A model generated the notes under the pieces. It saw only the letters and a list, made by a program, of their open reading frames with translations. It was not told the origin of the DNA and searched no databases. DNA of 64,000 bases, taken from positions 1 through 64,000 of the forward strand of contig NZ_WXYN01000050.1 in the NCBI RefSeq assembly GCF_016881065.1, written 5' to 3'. Below, one piece after another: positions 33,017 through 44,119 of this stretch (positions are counted from its first letter, which is position 1; every line of letters begins with the position of its first letter). This DNA is from Planococcus soli. GTDB lineage: Bacteria; Bacillota; Bacilli; Bacillales_A; Planococcaceae. Both the position numbers and the translations under genes were made by a program.

Positions 33017-33805
33017 TTACACTACAATTAATTTGGTTGGCACATTGGCGTCGGTATCGAGAAGATCGACGTATTCTCCGACGATGATGCCTTTTGTCTG
33101 CAGGGTCTGCTCGACGCTCATGCGCGCGAGATCCTTCATGTTGTTGTCTTTGCTCAAATGCGACAAGTAAATGCGCGTCGGTTTTTCAGCGAGCACTTCG
33201 CTCATTGCCACCGCCGCGTCTTCGTTTGATACGTGGCCGACATCGCTTAAAATCCGGCGTTTGACAGACCATGGATACCGGCCCATCTGCAGCATCCCCA
33301 CGTCATGGTTGCTTTCAAACACATAGGAATCTGAAGCCTGGATAATGCCTTTCATCCGGTCGCTGACATAGCCCGTATCCGTGATCAGCGACAGCTTCCG
33401 GCCACCTGCATGAAAGACATAGAACATTGGATCGGCCGCATCATGCGAGACGGCAAACGATTCGATGTCGAGCGAACCGAAAGTCTTCACCGTATCCATA
33501 TCAAAGTGGAATCGCTGCTCCAGCGGAATCGCTCCGACCAGCCCATCCATCGCAGTCCACGTTTTGGCGTTGGCATAAATCGGCACTTTGTGCTTGCGTG
33601 CGACGATGCCAAGCCCTTTGATGTGGTCGCTATGTTCATGTGTGACGAGGATTCCATCCAAGTCGCTCATTTTTTTGCCGATGGCTGCAAACAGCTCTTC
33701 CATCTTGCGGCCGCTGAGTCCTGCATCGACCAGGAAGGAATGCTCCCCATTTTCTATATAAGTGGCATTGCCGCTCGAGCCGCTGGCTAATACACTGAAT
33801 TGCAT
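33017..33805 (-). CDS. walJ: WalJ/YycJ metallo-beta-lactamase-fold nuclease
   Basis: 262 residues from the ATG at 33805, chosen for AAGGAGA 8 nt upstream inside the end of walI. The frame is open 13 codons further. Metal ligands are in [10 protein letters not shown], with the later [11 protein letters not shown] and SNHDVGM. WalJ is the 5'-3' exonuclease-like member of the wal operon, linked to replication-repair coordination. It overlaps walI, as is usual. Confidence 0.93.
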   Translation of the reverse strand: MQFSVLASGSSGNATYIENGEHSFLVDAGLSGRKMEELFAAIGKKMSDLDGILVTHEHSDHIKGLGIVARKHKVPIYANAKTWTAMDGLVGAIPLEQRFHFDMDTVKTFGSLDIESFAVSHDAADPMFYVFHAGGRKLSLITDTGYVSDRMKGIIQASDSYVFESNHDVGMLQMGRYPWSVKRRILSDVGHVSNEDAAVAMSEVLAEKPTRIYLSHLSKDNNMKDLARMSVEQTLQTKGIIVGEYVDLLDTDANVPTKLIVV

Positions 33806-33818
33806 AGCAAAAATCTCC

Positions 33819-34646
33819 TTACTGTTCTTCCTCTTCTGGTTCATCTTCTTCCTTGTTCAATTCAAGAACACCATCTTTGACGGCATTTACGAAATAATCT
33901 TCGCGGCTGCCATCTGAAAGCTCTGCTTGAATATGCCAGGTCGGGACAAACATTTGACGATTTTCCGATACTTGTACATGGACGGAATAGCCCAAATCTG
34001 TTTTATTGATGGTCAAGTCGCGTTCCAGTTCATTTTTTTGGTAAAGCGTGTGAATTGCCGTGATGGCATTCACCAATTCCTTTGGCTCCTGGTTTTCGAT
34101 AATGTCGGTATACATCGTTTGTTCGTAGCGGACAATATCCCCATCGTTGTTCCAATACACGGTCACTTTTCCATCCTCGCTAAAGTACAGCGTGCTGCCA
34201 TCAAAGTTCTGGAAATAAACGGCTTTGTTTCGTTCTTCATCAATTTCCCATAGTTCGTAAGAAGTGCCTTCATGGACGACTTCTTCAACGAAAGCATCCA
34301 ATGCTTCTGCACTTTCCGCTTCTCCTTCTGGTGAAACAGGTTCTTCATAAGCAACCTGCAGCTTTTTGCCGTCCTGCACGCTGACTTGAACATTTCCTGT
34401 CGGTGCATCTTTCGCGGTGAACACTTTTGTTTCGCCGCGAATATACGGCATGCCCTCGACATCTTCCGGGAGATTCGAATAGGTGATATCGTCAGCATTC
34501 AATTTATCGTCCACCGATGATTCCGAAAGTTCCTCTAAATTTTCTGCTTCTGTGTAACGGTCCAAATACAAGGAGTATAAAAAGACATTTAAAATAGAAA
34601 AGACAATAATAAAGATGCTCTTGGTTTTATTCCAATCCAAGTTCAC
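33819..34646 (-). CDS. walI: WalI (YycI) regulatory membrane protein
   Basis: A 275-residue single-pass protein: N-terminal anchor [18 protein letters not shown], then a large extracytoplasmic YycI domain, ending in an acidic tail [10 protein letters not shown]. WalI binds WalH and WalK in the membrane and modulates WalK activity. It overlaps walH by 20 bp. Length and position match the family. Confidence 0.93.
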   Translation of the reverse strand: MNLDWNKTKSIFIIVFSILNVFLYSLYLDRYTEAENLEELSESSVDDKLNADDITYSNLPEDVEGMPYIRGETKVFTAKDAPTGNVQVSVQDGKKLQVAYEEPVSPEGEAESAEALDAFVEEVVHEGTSYELWEIDEERNKAVYFQNFDGSTLYFSEDGKVTVYWNNDGDIVRYEQTMYTDIIENQEPKELVNAITAIHTLYQKNELERDLTINKTDLGYSVHVQVSENRQMFVPTWHIQAELSDGSREDYFVNAVKDGVLELNKEEDEPEEEEQ

Positions 34647-35961
34647 GGCCTCCTGTCAATTCACTCGTCAGTTCAGTCCACGCACCATCCGCTTTAAAAT
34701 ACCAGACCGGCTCGAAAGTGATCAGCAAACCGTCTTCACCGCGCGTCAGTTTATACGCCGGAGTGACATCCGTGATGGCGGATAAATCCTGGTTATCGAT
34801 TTGTGCGATGGCGTCTAAAGCTTCTTCGCCGGAGGCAAGCACCGCCGTTGTGCTATCCACTTCCGAATCCAGTTGATAGACCGGCCGGTTATAGCTGTAA
34901 GCCTGCTCTTCCCCTTCATCTATTCCCCAAATAAGATCGAGCGACGCAGCAGTTGTCGAACTGAAGACCGGCAAATCTGCTAAATACAGCTGATACTTGA
35001 TCTGCTGGTTCACGGAGTTCATGCCGGCGTAAATATATCGATCTGTCCAGCCGCCGTGTCCGTTCACGTAATTGAGGGAATCGAATACCAGATCCGATGG
35101 AATCGCTGGATCTGAAGTTTCCGCTCTCGGCTGAATGTAACTGATGCTTTTGCTGTTCGGATTTTCTCTCATCAACGCACCGGAATCATCTGTATATTCC
35201 TGTGTTGTTAAATCTGCCGACAATGCCAACGCTGGACCATCCAATAAAACTTCGGCAAATTGCGAAGTCGATGTTTCTTCCAGCAAATAATTGACAATTG
35301 CTTTCTCGGCTTCGTCTGCCCGCACATAGACCGGCAAGGAGCCAATTGCCTCATTGGTGATATACGTTTCGTATTCTGCAGCTTCTGCTAAGATATCCGT
35401 TTGGAATTGTCTCAGGTTTTGTGCTGGAATAGTGGCTTTATAAATTCTGCCGGAAACGGTATTGATAAAATAAATTGCCGGCTGGCCGTTGGCAGGTGCT
35501 TCCCATTCGATGACAATCCGATCAAATGACGACTCAGGAATCGTCGTATCGACGATGTTCGTCATCGTATCAAACACCGGCAAAGGAACAAGCCCTGGAT
35601 AATAGACGACTGCCCGGTTTGAACTGTGCATATAGGACTCCATCGTTTCAGGTGTCGCTTCTTCCTGCACCAGCCTCAAATCCTCAATCTGCCATTGCTC
35701 CAGTGCATCCAGCAAAAGTTGGACATTGCTTTGGTTGGTAGTTCCGGTGACTGCTTCTCCGTTATGGAACAGCAATTTTACCGGGCGGACAATTTCCTCG
35801 GTGTTCTTGGTATCTGCGATTGGCTCATCGACCGTAGTCGACGGCTCAATCGTTTCGTGGGAAGGAGTGAATGTCCAGATGGTAAAAGTTAACGCCAGAC
35901 TGAGCAGGATCAGCAAAAATAGGGCAATCGATTTAATTTGCTCTACGTATTTCAATCCCAC
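34627..35961 (-). CDS. walH: WalH (YycH) regulatory protein
   Basis: A 444-residue protein with an N-terminal anchor (SIALFLLILLSLALTFTIWTF) and a large extracellular YycH domain. Together with WalI it controls the sensor kinase WalK. It overlaps walK by 10 bp and walI by 20 bp, indicating translational coupling through the operon. No disruption is seen. Confidence 0.93.
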   Translation of the reverse strand: MGLKYVEQIKSIALFLLILLSLALTFTIWTFTPSHETIEPSTTVDEPIADTKNTEEIVRPVKLLFHNGEAVTGTTNQSNVQLLLDALEQWQIEDLRLVQEEATPETMESYMHSSNRAVVYYPGLVPLPVFDTMTNIVDTTIPESSFDRIVIEWEAPANGQPAIYFINTVSGRIYKATIPAQNLRQFQTDILAEAAEYETYITNEAIGSLPVYVRADEAEKAIVNYLLEETSTSQFAEVLLDGPALALSADLTTQEYTDDSGALMRENPNSKSISYIQPRAETSDPAIPSDLVFDSLNYVNGHGGWTDRYIYAGMNSVNQQIKYQLYLADLPVFSSTTAASLDLIWGIDEGEEQAYSYNRPVYQLDSEVDSTTAVLASGEEALDAIAQIDNQDLSAITDVTPAYKLTRGEDGLLITFEPVWYFKADGAWTELTSELTGGRELGLE

Positions 35962-37781
35962 TCACCTCCTCCATCATCCATCTCGAAAGGCAGCGTGAAG
36001 AAGATGGTTGTGCCTTTTCCATACTTGCTTTCCGCCCAAATAACTCCGCCATGCGCATTTATCATTTCTTTTGAAATGGCCAATCCTAAACCGGTGCCGC
36101 CCATTTCACGGGACCGCGCCCGGTCAACCCGGTAAAAACGATCGAAAATACGGTCCACGTTTTCTTTCGGGATCCCCATTCCTTGATCACTGATTTGGAT
36201 CAATAGGAATCCTTCTTCCACCGTCATCCCGAAGCGGACTTTGCCGCCTTCCGGAGAATATTTCAAGGCATTGGAGATGATGTTGTCAATCACTTGCGTC
36301 AATTTATCCGGATCGATTTCTACAAAATACTGTTCTTTCGGCAAATGCCGTTCAAAAAGGACTTTATGTGATTTCGACATTTCAAAACGGTCAATGATGC
36401 GATTGAAAAACACATTGAATTCGACCATTTCTTTGCTCAATTCGCTCTCGCTTGAATCCATTTTCGACAGCTTCAGCAAATCGTTGACAAGCCGGATCAT
36501 CCGCTCGGTTTCTGTTTGTGTGACATTCAGGAAATTCGGTGCCAGATTCGGATCCTGCCACGCGCCATCAGCCAAAGCTTCCAAATAACTGCGCATCGTA
36601 GTTAACGGTGTCCGCAGTTCATGCGATACATTGGCCACAAATTCGCGGCGTTCCATATCGATTTTTTCCTGCTCTGTGTTGTCATGCAGCACCGCAATCA
36701 GTCCGTTGACAAACCCGGTCTCTTTTTGGATGACCGAAAACGTCGTCCGCAATAAGGTGCTTTGTTCGTACGAACTGAAATCAAGCGTCACCGCTTCTTT
36801 CATATCAATCAAATCTTCAAACGTATATTCTTCTTCCAGCCCCAAAATGCTCGTTACAGGGCGGTTAATCACCGTTTCACGTGAAACATTCAGCAATTGC
36901 AGCGCGGGATCGTTGATTAAAATAATTCGTCCCCGTCTGTCAGTCGACAAGACGCCATCTGTCATGTTGGAAAGAACCGATGCCAGTTTTCGGCGTTCGC
37001 TTTCCGTCGACTGCTGGGATTCCTGCAGCCTGTTGGTTAAATGGTTAAAGGCACGCGCGAGTTGTCCAATTTCGTCATCGCTGTAAACCCGTACTTTGCG
37101 CGAGAAATTGCCTTTTGCCATCGCCTGCGCCTGTCTCCGCATATCCGCAATCGGCCTCGAAATGGTCTGGGCCACCAAGATCCCTAAAATTGCGGTTATG
37201 ACCAGAGAAATTGCGGTTCCAACGGCGAGAATGGAGTTGATGTCATCCATCTGGTCATAGACATTTTCAACCTCTGCCACGACGTACAGAGTTCCAATTA
37301 CCTCCCCGCCTGCTGCAATGATTGGCTGAGCACGCACCCAAATCCGCTCGTCGCTTGCCTCATCGACAAAGGTTTGCTCCAGTTCAGTTTCTCCGATGAT
37401 GGAACGCCGGACCAAATCGGTTGTCGAACGCTGCCCGACCAGCGACTGGTTTTCGATGTCTGAGGATGCCAGAATGCTGTAGCGCGTATCGACGACTCGT
37501 ATTTCAATGATATCGGCCGACTGAAAGCCATACAGCACTGTCCGCAGCGTCTGCTCGAGCGTCGGATCTTCATCTGTCCGCTCTTTGATCATTTCTTCCC
37601 GGACACTGAATTCGATGATTTCCATCCGGTCTCTAATGGAGCCTTCAAAGTTCCCTTTAAGTGTTTCTTCCAGCTGCTGTGCAAAGTAAAGTCCAATAAT
37701 CTGCATGGCCAGTAGAATCAGCAAAATATAAATTAAGACAAATTTTACATGTATCGATTTTAAAAAATTAACTTTTGACAT
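35952..37781 (-). CDS. walK: WalK essential cell-wall sensor histidine kinase
   Basis: A 609-residue kinase with transmembrane segments at about 13-33 and 183-205 enclosing an extracellular PAS-like domain. HAMP (206-255), PAS (about 265-370), DHp with FVANVSHELRTP (His387) and the ATPase domain with N, G1 (DQGMGI) and G2 (GTGLGLAISKEM) boxes follow. WalK phosphorylates WalR and matches cell-wall hydrolase expression to growth. It is 4 bp downstream of walR. A parS-like site lies in its coding sequence. Confidence 0.97.
   Translation of the reverse strand: MSKVNFLKSIHVKFVLIYILLILLAMQIIGLYFAQQLEETLKGNFEGSIRDRMEIIEFSVREEMIKERTDEDPTLEQTLRTVLYGFQSADIIEIRVVDTRYSILASSDIENQSLVGQRSTTDLVRRSIIGETELEQTFVDEASDERIWVRAQPIIAAGGEVIGTLYVVAEVENVYDQMDDINSILAVGTAISLVITAILGILVAQTISRPIADMRRQAQAMAKGNFSRKVRVYSDDEIGQLARAFNHLTNRLQESQQSTESERRKLASVLSNMTDGVLSTDRRGRIILINDPALQLLNVSRETVINRPVTSILGLEEEYTFEDLIDMKEAVTLDFSSYEQSTLLRTTFSVIQKETGFVNGLIAVLHDNTEQEKIDMERREFVANVSHELRTPLTTMRSYLEALADGAWQDPNLAPNFLNVTQTETERMIRLVNDLLKLSKMDSSESELSKEMVEFNVFFNRIIDRFEMSKSHKVLFERHLPKEQYFVEIDPDKLTQVIDNIISNALKYSPEGGKVRFGMTVEEGFLLIQISDQGMGIPKENVDRIFDRFYRVDRARSREMGGTGLGLAISKEMINAHGGVIWAESKYGKGTTIFFTLPFEMDDGGGEWD
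36873..36888. promoter_or_regulatory. parS-like site within walK
   Basis: CGTTTCACGTGAAACA is one base from the Bacillus parS consensus TGTTNCACGTGAAACA. It is about 24 kb from oriC. Confidence 0.75.
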
Positions 37782-37785
37782 TCAC

Positions 37786-38496
37786 TTACTCCTGCTCAGG
37801 ATTTCGTAAATAATACCCGACACCGCGGCGCGTCACGATCCACGCAGGATGGCTTGGGTTGTCTTCAATTTTTTCGCGCAGGCGTCGGATGGTAACATCC
37901 ACTGTCCGGACATCGCCAAAATAATCATAGCCCCATACCGTCTGCAGCAAATGCTCGCGGGTCATGACTTGGCCAATGTGTTTGCCCAGGTAATGAAGCA
38001 ATTCAAATTCGCGGTGCGTCAACTCAATCGTTTCCTCACGCTTCAAAACAAGATAGGCATCCGGCTGAATCGTCAAAGAGCCGACCTGGATGTCATTTGA
38101 ATTTTGCCCTTCGTCTTCAGCAGGCGCAATATTTTGGCGGCGCAAATTCGCCTTTACACGAGCAATCAATTCACGCGTCGAAAAAGGCTTTGTGACATAA
38201 TCATCCGCACCCAATTCCAGGCCAAGAACCTTGTCAATTTCCGAGTCTTTTGCCGTTAACATGATAATTGGAAAATCAAATTTCTTGCGGATTTCGCGGC
38301 AAACTTCCATGCCGTCGCGGTTCGGCAGCATAATATCCAACAGCATCAAGTCCGGCTGGATTTCTCCTGCAATCTTGATCGCTTCGTCTCCGTCGTAAGC
38401 ACATACTACATTAAATCCTTCTTTTTTTAAGTTAAACTGCAGAATATCTGCAATCGGCTTCTCATCGTCTACAACCAATATTGTTTTACTCATCAT
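37786..38496 (-). CDS. walR: WalR response regulator
   Basis: A 236-residue OmpR/PhoB-type regulator. The receiver has Asp10, Asp11, phosphoacceptor Asp54 in LMLLDIMLP and Lys in MLTAKDSE. The C-terminal winged helix ends with [12 protein letters not shown]. It controls cell-wall hydrolase genes and is essential in most relatives. It is the first gene of walRKHIJ. A GGGGAG precedes the ATGs at 38496 and 38493, either of which may start. Confidence 0.97.
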   Translation of the reverse strand: MMSKTILVVDDEKPIADILQFNLKKEGFNVVCAYDGDEAIKIAGEIQPDLMLLDIMLPNRDGMEVCREIRKKFDFPIIMLTAKDSEIDKVLGLELGADDYVTKPFSTRELIARVKANLRRQNIAPAEDEGQNSNDIQVGSLTIQPDAYLVLKREETIELTHREFELLHYLGKHIGQVMTREHLLQTVWGYDYFGDVRTVDVTIRRLREKIEDNPSHPAWIVTRRGVGYYLRNPEQE

Positions 38497-38893
38497 TTTT
38501 CTCCCCTTTTTTCGTTCCGCTTACACCCTGCTTTTCCCGTTGAACACTCTTTACTACCCTATACTTTATCATTCTTTAGGCCATTTCGCACCTATTCAGC
38601 GGCTGTGTCCAAGCACCGGCTCGGGAAACCTTGAGAAGACTACGCAAGCTTCATTGTCATGCCACGGTTACATGCCCGTCTTTTCCCTGTCATATTTGCC
38701 ACACACCGCTCTTTCCCCCTCTTTTGCTTTCCGAAAAAAATAAACGACAAAAAGCAGCCGCCTAATGGCGACTGCTTTCTGGAAAATTTTTATGAATCGT
38801 TCTTTAGACTTTTGGTTAAGGCCAAGCCCTTTTTAGAAGAAAGTGTCCGATCGGAGCGTTTCTTCCGGCCTGCTCTCCTTAAGCTAGCAGAAA
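38497..38893. other. Gene-free region between walR and purA
   Basis: Should contain the walR promoter. No clear box pair was identified. It also holds the purA terminator at 38746-38778. Two short plus-strand frames (38540-38743, 38659-38913) lack ribosome binding sites and are not called. Confidence 0.5.
38746..38778 (-). terminator. Terminator of purA
   Basis: AAAGCAGCCGCC/GGCGACTGCTTT stem with one mismatch and a TAAT loop; the minus strand continues CTTTTTG. Confidence 0.75.
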
Positions 38894-40180
38894 TTATCTC
38901 CAGACACTCGTAACAATGTTTGTTTGGTTGCGGTCAGGACCGACTGAGAAAATGGAAATCTGAACACCTGTCAATTGAGCGATGCGTTCCAGGTAATGGC
39001 GCGCATTTGCAGGAAGTTCGTCCAATGATTTGCAGCTTGTGACATCTTCCGACCAGCCTGGAAGCTCTTCGTATACCGGTTCGCACTCATCCAGCATACG
39101 CAGGTTTGCTGGGTATTCCGTGATCAATTCTCCCTGATAGCGGTAAGCCGTACAAATCTTCACCGTTTCAAGGCCTGTCAAAACATCGATTGAGTTGACA
39201 GTCAAATCTGTCAAACCGCTGACGCGTCGTGCGTGGCGTACAACAACGCTGTCGAACCAGCCGATGCGGCGTGGACGTCCGGTTGTTGTTCCGTATTCTT
39301 TGCCGACTTCGCGGATCTGCTGGCCCACTTCGTCGTGCAATTCAGTCGGGAACGGTCCGTCGCCGACACGTGACGTGTAGGCTTTGCAGACACCGATAAC
39401 GTGCTGGATTGTTGTCGGGCCAACACCTGCACCGATTGTGACTCCGCCCGCTACCGGGTTGGAAGATGTAACAAACGGGTATGTCCCTTGATCGATATCG
39501 AGCATAACGCCTTGAGCGCCTTCAAACAGGACGCGCAGACCTGAGTCAATTGCATCATTCAACACTTTTGATGTGTCTGTTACGTATTTGGCAATTTCCT
39601 GGCCGTATGCATAATACTCTTCCATGATTTCTTCTACAGTAAAGCCTTCTGTTTCATAAAACTTCTCGAACAGCCGGTTTTTCTCTTTCAGGTTCATGCG
39701 CAGTTTTTCTTCGAACACAACATGATCCAACAAATCCGCCATGCGAATTCCGACACGTGCTGCTTTGTCCATATAAGCAGGCCCGATGCCTTTGCCTGTT
39801 GTTCCGATTTTATTTGCTCCGCGGCGTTCTTCTTCCACTTCGTCCTGCTTGATGTGGTATGGCAATAAGACGTGTGCGCGGTTGGAAATGCGCAAGTTCT
39901 CTGTTGTCACTCCACGGTCATGAAGGCCTTTTAATTCTTTTACTAGCGCTTTCGGATCCACGACCATGCCGTTTCCGATTACTGATGTTTTATCTTTATA
40001 GAAAATCCCTGAAGGAATCAAATGCAATTTGTACGTTTCTCCACCAAAAATAATGGTATGTCCAGCGTTGTTCCCGCCTTGGTAACGTGCAATCACTTCT
40101 GCATGTTCAGATAGAAAATCAGTGATTTTCCCTTTTCCTTCGTCTCCCCATTGCGTTCCTACTACTACGACTGATGTCAT
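38894..40180 (-). CDS. purA: Adenylosuccinate synthetase
   Basis: 428 residues from the ATG at 40180 (GGAGG 7 nt upstream). It joins IMP and aspartate using GTP, the first committed step to AMP. The P-loop [11 protein letters not shown] lies at residues 8-18. Other blocks are [39 protein letters not shown] and the C-terminal [10 protein letters not shown] region. Length is standard. It is monocistronic, with a recognisable promoter and terminator. Confidence 0.97.
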   Translation of the reverse strand: MTSVVVVGTQWGDEGKGKITDFLSEHAEVIARYQGGNNAGHTIIFGGETYKLHLIPSGIFYKDKTSVIGNGMVVDPKALVKELKGLHDRGVTTENLRISNRAHVLLPYHIKQDEVEEERRGANKIGTTGKGIGPAYMDKAARVGIRMADLLDHVVFEEKLRMNLKEKNRLFEKFYETEGFTVEEIMEEYYAYGQEIAKYVTDTSKVLNDAIDSGLRVLFEGAQGVMLDIDQGTYPFVTSSNPVAGGVTIGAGVGPTTIQHVIGVCKAYTSRVGDGPFPTELHDEVGQQIREVGKEYGTTTGRPRRIGWFDSVVVRHARRVSGLTDLTVNSIDVLTGLETVKICTAYRYQGELITEYPANLRMLDECEPVYEELPGWSEDVTSCKSLDELPANARHYLERIAQLTGVQISIFSVGPDRNQTNIVTSVWR

Positions 40181-40225
40181 CGTCCGCACCTCCGTTAGGC
40201 ATATGCCCTGTCTCAAACAGTGTTT

Positions 40226-40254
40226 ATTGTACCAATAGAACCGGCAATCGTCAA
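40226..40254 (-). promoter_or_regulatory. Sigma-A promoter of purA
   Basis: TTGACG (40254-40249) and TACAAT (40231-40226), read on the minus strand, are separated by 17 bp and lie about 45 bp upstream of the purA start. Confidence 0.75.
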
Positions 40255-40267
40255 TACAAAACAGAAG

Positions 40268-40313
40268 AAAACACGAACATATAAATGTGTTACCACATTT
40301 AATGTTCGTGTTT
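40268..40313 (-). terminator. Terminator of the gdpP-rplI-dnaB operon
   Basis: A long imperfect palindrome around AACACGAACAT / ATGTTCGTGTT, with an inner AAATGTG/CACATTT helix, starts at the dnaB stop codon. Confidence 0.65.
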
Positions 40314-41667
40314 AAAAGTCTCCGCCCGATTCGTGTTCGCTCCAGTCGATGGTGACGAATTTATTGTATTCTTTCACAAACGCCAGTTTGACCGTACCGG
40401 TCGGGCCGTTACGCTGTTTGGCGATGATGATTTCAATCATGTTTTGATCTTCGGTTTCCTTGTCGTAATAATCTTCTCGGTACAGGAAGGATACGATATC
40501 GGCATCCTGCTCAATACTTCCGGATTCACGCAAATCCGACATCATCGGCCGCTTGTCCTGCCGCTGCTCCACTCCACGGGACAGCTGAGACAAAGCGATG
40601 ACCGGCACTTCCAGTTCACGCGCCAGCCCTTTTAGGGAACGGGAAATATCCGATACTTCCTGCTGGCGGTTTTCGCCGGATTTACCGGGTCCCGCTATCA
40701 ACTGAAGGTAATCGATCATGATCATGCCGAGGCCGTATTCCTGTTTCAGACGGCGGCATTTGGCGCGAATATCATTGACCCGGATCCCCGGTGTATCATC
40801 GATGAAAATTCCGGCATTCGACAAACTCCCCATAGCCATCGTCAGCTTGCGCCAGTCTTCGTTTTGAAGCGCACCGGTACGCAGCACCTGCGCATCGATA
40901 TTGCCTTCCGCACAAAGCATACGCATGACCAGCTGCTCGGCACCCATCTCCAGACTGAAGATGGCGACATTTTCGTCGGTTTTCGTCGCGACATTCTGCG
41001 CAACGTTTAAAGCAAAAGCCGTCTTACCAACAGAAGGCCGTGCAGCCACGATGATGAGGTCGTTGCGCTGAAACCCTGCTGTTATCTTATCAAGGTCGCG
41101 GAAGCCTGTAGGGATGCCTGTGACGTCCCCTTTGCGGGTATGCAGCAGTTCGATGTTGTCGTAGGTCTTGACCAGGACATCTTTGATGTGGGTAAAGTCA
41201 CCGGCTTTTTTCCGGCTCGAGACTTCCATCATTTTCTTTTCCGCTTCGGAAAGCAAGGCTTCCACTTCGTCTTCACGTGTAAAGCCATCTTCCACAATCG
41301 TTGTCGCTACCCGGATGAGGCGGCGCAGCAGCGCTTTCTCTTCGACGATATGGGCATAATGCGCAACGTTTGCTGCTGTTGGTACGGCGTTGGCGATTTC
41401 CGTTAAGTACGATAAGCCGCCAACGTCTTCCAGTTCTTTTTTGACAGAAAGCTCTTCTGTCACGGTCACCACATCAATCGCTTTTCCGTGATCCGATAAA
41501 TTCAGCATCGTCTGGAAAATCTTTTGATGGGCAATCCGGTAAAAATCCTCCGCCATGACGATTTCGGCAACCGTAATAAGAGAAGGCGGCTCTAAAAAGA
41601 TGGCGCCAATTACCGATTGCTCGGCTTCATGGTTGTGCGGGGGGACACGATCGATCATTTCGTTCAT
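40312..41667 (-). CDS. dnaB: Replicative DNA helicase
   Basis: A 451-residue DnaB-family helicase (named dnaC in B. subtilis). The N-terminal domain (residues 1-105) contacts primase. The RecA-like motor has Walker [13 protein letters not shown], Walker [12 protein letters not shown] and the motif [10 protein letters not shown]. It unwinds DNA at the fork. AAGGTGGGAG precedes the ATG. It follows rplI by 12 bp in the conserved gdpP-rplI-dnaB order. Confidence 0.97.
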   Translation of the reverse strand: MNEMIDRVPPHNHEAEQSVIGAIFLEPPSLITVAEIVMAEDFYRIAHQKIFQTMLNLSDHGKAIDVVTVTEELSVKKELEDVGGLSYLTEIANAVPTAANVAHYAHIVEEKALLRRLIRVATTIVEDGFTREDEVEALLSEAEKKMMEVSSRKKAGDFTHIKDVLVKTYDNIELLHTRKGDVTGIPTGFRDLDKITAGFQRNDLIIVAARPSVGKTAFALNVAQNVATKTDENVAIFSLEMGAEQLVMRMLCAEGNIDAQVLRTGALQNEDWRKLTMAMGSLSNAGIFIDDTPGIRVNDIRAKCRRLKQEYGLGMIMIDYLQLIAGPGKSGENRQQEVSDISRSLKGLARELEVPVIALSQLSRGVEQRQDKRPMMSDLRESGSIEQDADIVSFLYREDYYDKETEDQNMIEIIIAKQRNGPTGTVKLAFVKEYNKFVTIDWSEHESGGDF

Positions 41668-41679
41668 TGGTCTCCCACC

Positions 41680-42132
41680 TTACGCTTCTTCAGTAGTAAC
41701 ATGAACTCGAAGCGTAGCGGTCACATCATGATGCAGTTTCACTGGAATATTGGTATAGCCAAGTGCGCGGATTGCATCATCCAAATCCATTTTGCGCTTG
41801 TCTAATTTAATGTCGTGTTTTTTCTCAAGAGCTGTGGCTACCTGTTTGGTGGTGATCGATCCGAAAAGGCGTCCGCCTTCTCCGGATTTAGCCGTCAATT
41901 CGATAGTTAGGCTTTCCAGCTTTTCTTTCAGCTGTTCCGCTTCCTCGCGCTCATTATCGGCTTCTTTTTGTTCTTTTTTCTTTTGGCCGTCCAATTTGCT
42001 GATCGTTGCCTGGTTTGCTTCGATCGCCAAATTGTTTTTTAGCAGGAAGTTATGCGCGTAGCCATCCGCCACATTTTTAATTTCACCTTTTTTGCCTTTG
42101 CCTTTTACGTCTTTCAAGAATATCACTTTCAT
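41680..42132 (-). CDS. rplI: 50S ribosomal protein L9
   Basis: A 150-residue L9. [21 protein letters not shown] is the conserved rRNA-binding N-domain start, followed by the long connecting helix and the C-domain ([25 protein letters not shown]). It binds 23S rRNA near the L1 stalk. The start overlaps the gdpP stop in ATGA, so it is translationally coupled. Intact. Confidence 0.97.
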   Translation of the reverse strand: MKVIFLKDVKGKGKKGEIKNVADGYAHNFLLKNNLAIEANQATISKLDGQKKKEQKEADNEREEAEQLKEKLESLTIELTAKSGEGGRLFGSITTKQVATALEKKHDIKLDKRKMDLDDAIRALGYTNIPVKLHHDVTATLRVHVTTEEA

Positions 42133-44105
42133 TCGTTTGTTCCTCCTTCATGAGCTTCCATAATAGCCGCTTTTAACTGCTCAACGGCTTCTTCTATTGT
42201 TGCATTCGGCATCTGGGTGGCTGCATTGGTTAAATGGCCGCCGCCGCCGAGATTTTCCATAATGATCTGGACATTTATTTCACCGAGCGACCGCGCACTG
42301 ATGCCGATGCCGCCTTCTGAACGCTCAGCCACTACAAAGGATGCGTTGACGTCTTTCATCGTCAGCAGGATATCTGCTGTCTGCGCAATCAGAACCGGGC
42401 TGTAGACGCGGTCTGGCTCGCCTCTGGCAATGGCGATGCCGTCTCCGGCAAATTCCACTGTCTGGACGATTTTCGCACGTTCTACGTACGTTTCCAAATC
42501 TTCTTTCAGAATGCGCTGGACGAGCACCGTATCGGCTCCATTCGAACGCAGATAAGACGCGGCTTCAAAAGTCCGTGCACCTGTCCTCAAGGTAAAGCTT
42601 TTGGTATCCACAATAATCCCGGCGAGCATCGCTGTCGCTTCCAGCATCGACAGTTTTTCGTGCTTCGGCTGGTATTCGATCAGCTCAGTCACCAGCTCCG
42701 CAGTCGAGGAAGCATAAGGCTCCATATAGACCAGCATCGTATTGGTGATGAATTCCTCGCCTCTCCGGTGATGGTCGATTAAAACGACCCGTTCCATGCG
42801 CTGGAGGACCCGTTCATCGATAACCATGGACGGCTTGTGCGTATCCACCACAACAAGCAGTGAATGCTCGGTCATATCCGCCAGCGCTTCTTCCGGCGTG
42901 ATAAACTGCTCAAACAGCTCAGGCGCGCCTTCAATCGCTTCCATGAGCCTCATGACACTGCGGTCATATTCATCAAAATCAATGATGATCCGGCCTTTGA
43001 CTTTGTTCATGGCAGCCATTTTGGCAACTCCGACGGCTGCGCCGATCGAATCCATGTCGGGCATTTTATGGCCCATGACAAACACCTGGTCACTTTCCTG
43101 GATCAGGTCACGCAGCGCGTGTGAAATCACTCGCGCCCGGACCCGTGTCCGTTTTTCAACCGGGTTGGTCTTGCCGCCGTAAAATTTCACTTTTCCGCTC
43201 GGGTGCTTGATAGCCACCTGATCCCCACCACGTCCGAGTACCAGATCCAGGCCTGATTGAGCCAGGCCGCCAAGTTCGACAAGTGATGCAGAGCCTGCAC
43301 CTACCCCGATGCTCAAGGTCAATGCCAAATTGTCTTTGGCGGTGACTTCGCGAATATCATCCAGGATGGCGAACTTCGACAGCTCCAAGTCTTTCAAAAT
43401 GGATTCATTGAAGACTGCCATAAAGCGGTCGGACGCAATGCGTTTTACAAATACGCCATGATTCGCACCCCATTGGTTAACGAGTGAGGTGACCAGGCTG
43501 TTTAGATTGCTGCGGGTCTGATCGTCCATGCCCTGCGCAAGCTCATCATAGTTATCGATGAATAAAATACCGATGACGGTACGGTCTGCATAATAAAGCG
43601 TCTCGATTTCCACTTGTTCCGTAATATCAAAAAGATAAAACAAGCGTTCATCCGATTTATAATAAACGCGGTACTTACGCTCCCCCAAAGCAATGGTCGC
43701 TTCTTTGGCTTCATCGGATTTCACAAGTGTATGAAAGTCATCCGACAACGTATAGAGCGACTCGCCGATCAGCGTATCGTACTCGAGAGTCGACGTCATG
43801 TATGGATTTGCCCAGTCGATATCGTATTTTTCATTGACCAGCAAAATTCCGATCGGCATCTCAAGCAGCGCTTCTTCTCCGACTTTTTTCATTCGGTATG
43901 ATAAAGTTTCAATGTGTTTTTCAGTAGCTTCATAAACTCTTCTTTCCGTCACCCAAGCTGCCGTAAAAGCAAGCGTAAAAAGCAGCGTGAAAATCCCAGC
44001 TGCCCATTCCGACCAAAGCGAAATCAGAATCGCTGCAGCCATACCAAGAGCCAGCAGCGCGATAAGCGGATATCGAAGTTTTCTTTTTCTAAAAAAAGCC
44101 GACAT
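42129..44105 (-). CDS. gdpP: Cyclic-di-AMP phosphodiesterase GdpP
   Basis: A 658-residue membrane enzyme that hydrolyses c-di-AMP. Two transmembrane spans (about residues 12-52) are followed by a PAS-like heme-binding region, a degenerate GGDEF domain and a C-terminal DHH-DHHA1 domain ([36 protein letters not shown]). The order matches YybT of B. subtilis. AAGGAG precedes the ATG by about 11 nt. Confidence 0.96.
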   Translation of the reverse strand: MSAFFRKRKLRYPLIALLALGMAAAILISLWSEWAAGIFTLLFTLAFTAAWVTERRVYEATEKHIETLSYRMKKVGEEALLEMPIGILLVNEKYDIDWANPYMTSTLEYDTLIGESLYTLSDDFHTLVKSDEAKEATIALGERKYRVYYKSDERLFYLFDITEQVEIETLYYADRTVIGILFIDNYDELAQGMDDQTRSNLNSLVTSLVNQWGANHGVFVKRIASDRFMAVFNESILKDLELSKFAILDDIREVTAKDNLALTLSIGVGAGSASLVELGGLAQSGLDLVLGRGGDQVAIKHPSGKVKFYGGKTNPVEKRTRVRARVISHALRDLIQESDQVFVMGHKMPDMDSIGAAVGVAKMAAMNKVKGRIIIDFDEYDRSVMRLMEAIEGAPELFEQFITPEEALADMTEHSLLVVVDTHKPSMVIDERVLQRMERVVLIDHHRRGEEFITNTMLVYMEPYASSTAELVTELIEYQPKHEKLSMLEATAMLAGIIVDTKSFTLRTGARTFEAASYLRSNGADTVLVQRILKEDLETYVERAKIVQTVEFAGDGIAIARGEPDRVYSPVLIAQTADILLTMKDVNASFVVAERSEGGIGISARSLGEINVQIIMENLGGGGHLTNAATQMPNATIEEAVEQLKAAIMEAHEGGTNE

Positions 44106-44119
44106 TATTCTTCAGCTCC

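Noticed and set aside
34163-34498. Long antisense and alternate-frame readings within the wal, gdpP, mnmG and ychF genes
   Set aside because: They are shadows of well-identified coding frames without their own ribosome binding sites or family resemblance.
38540-38913. Two overlapping plus-strand frames between walR and purA
   Set aside because: No ribosome binding sites and overlap with the purA terminator.
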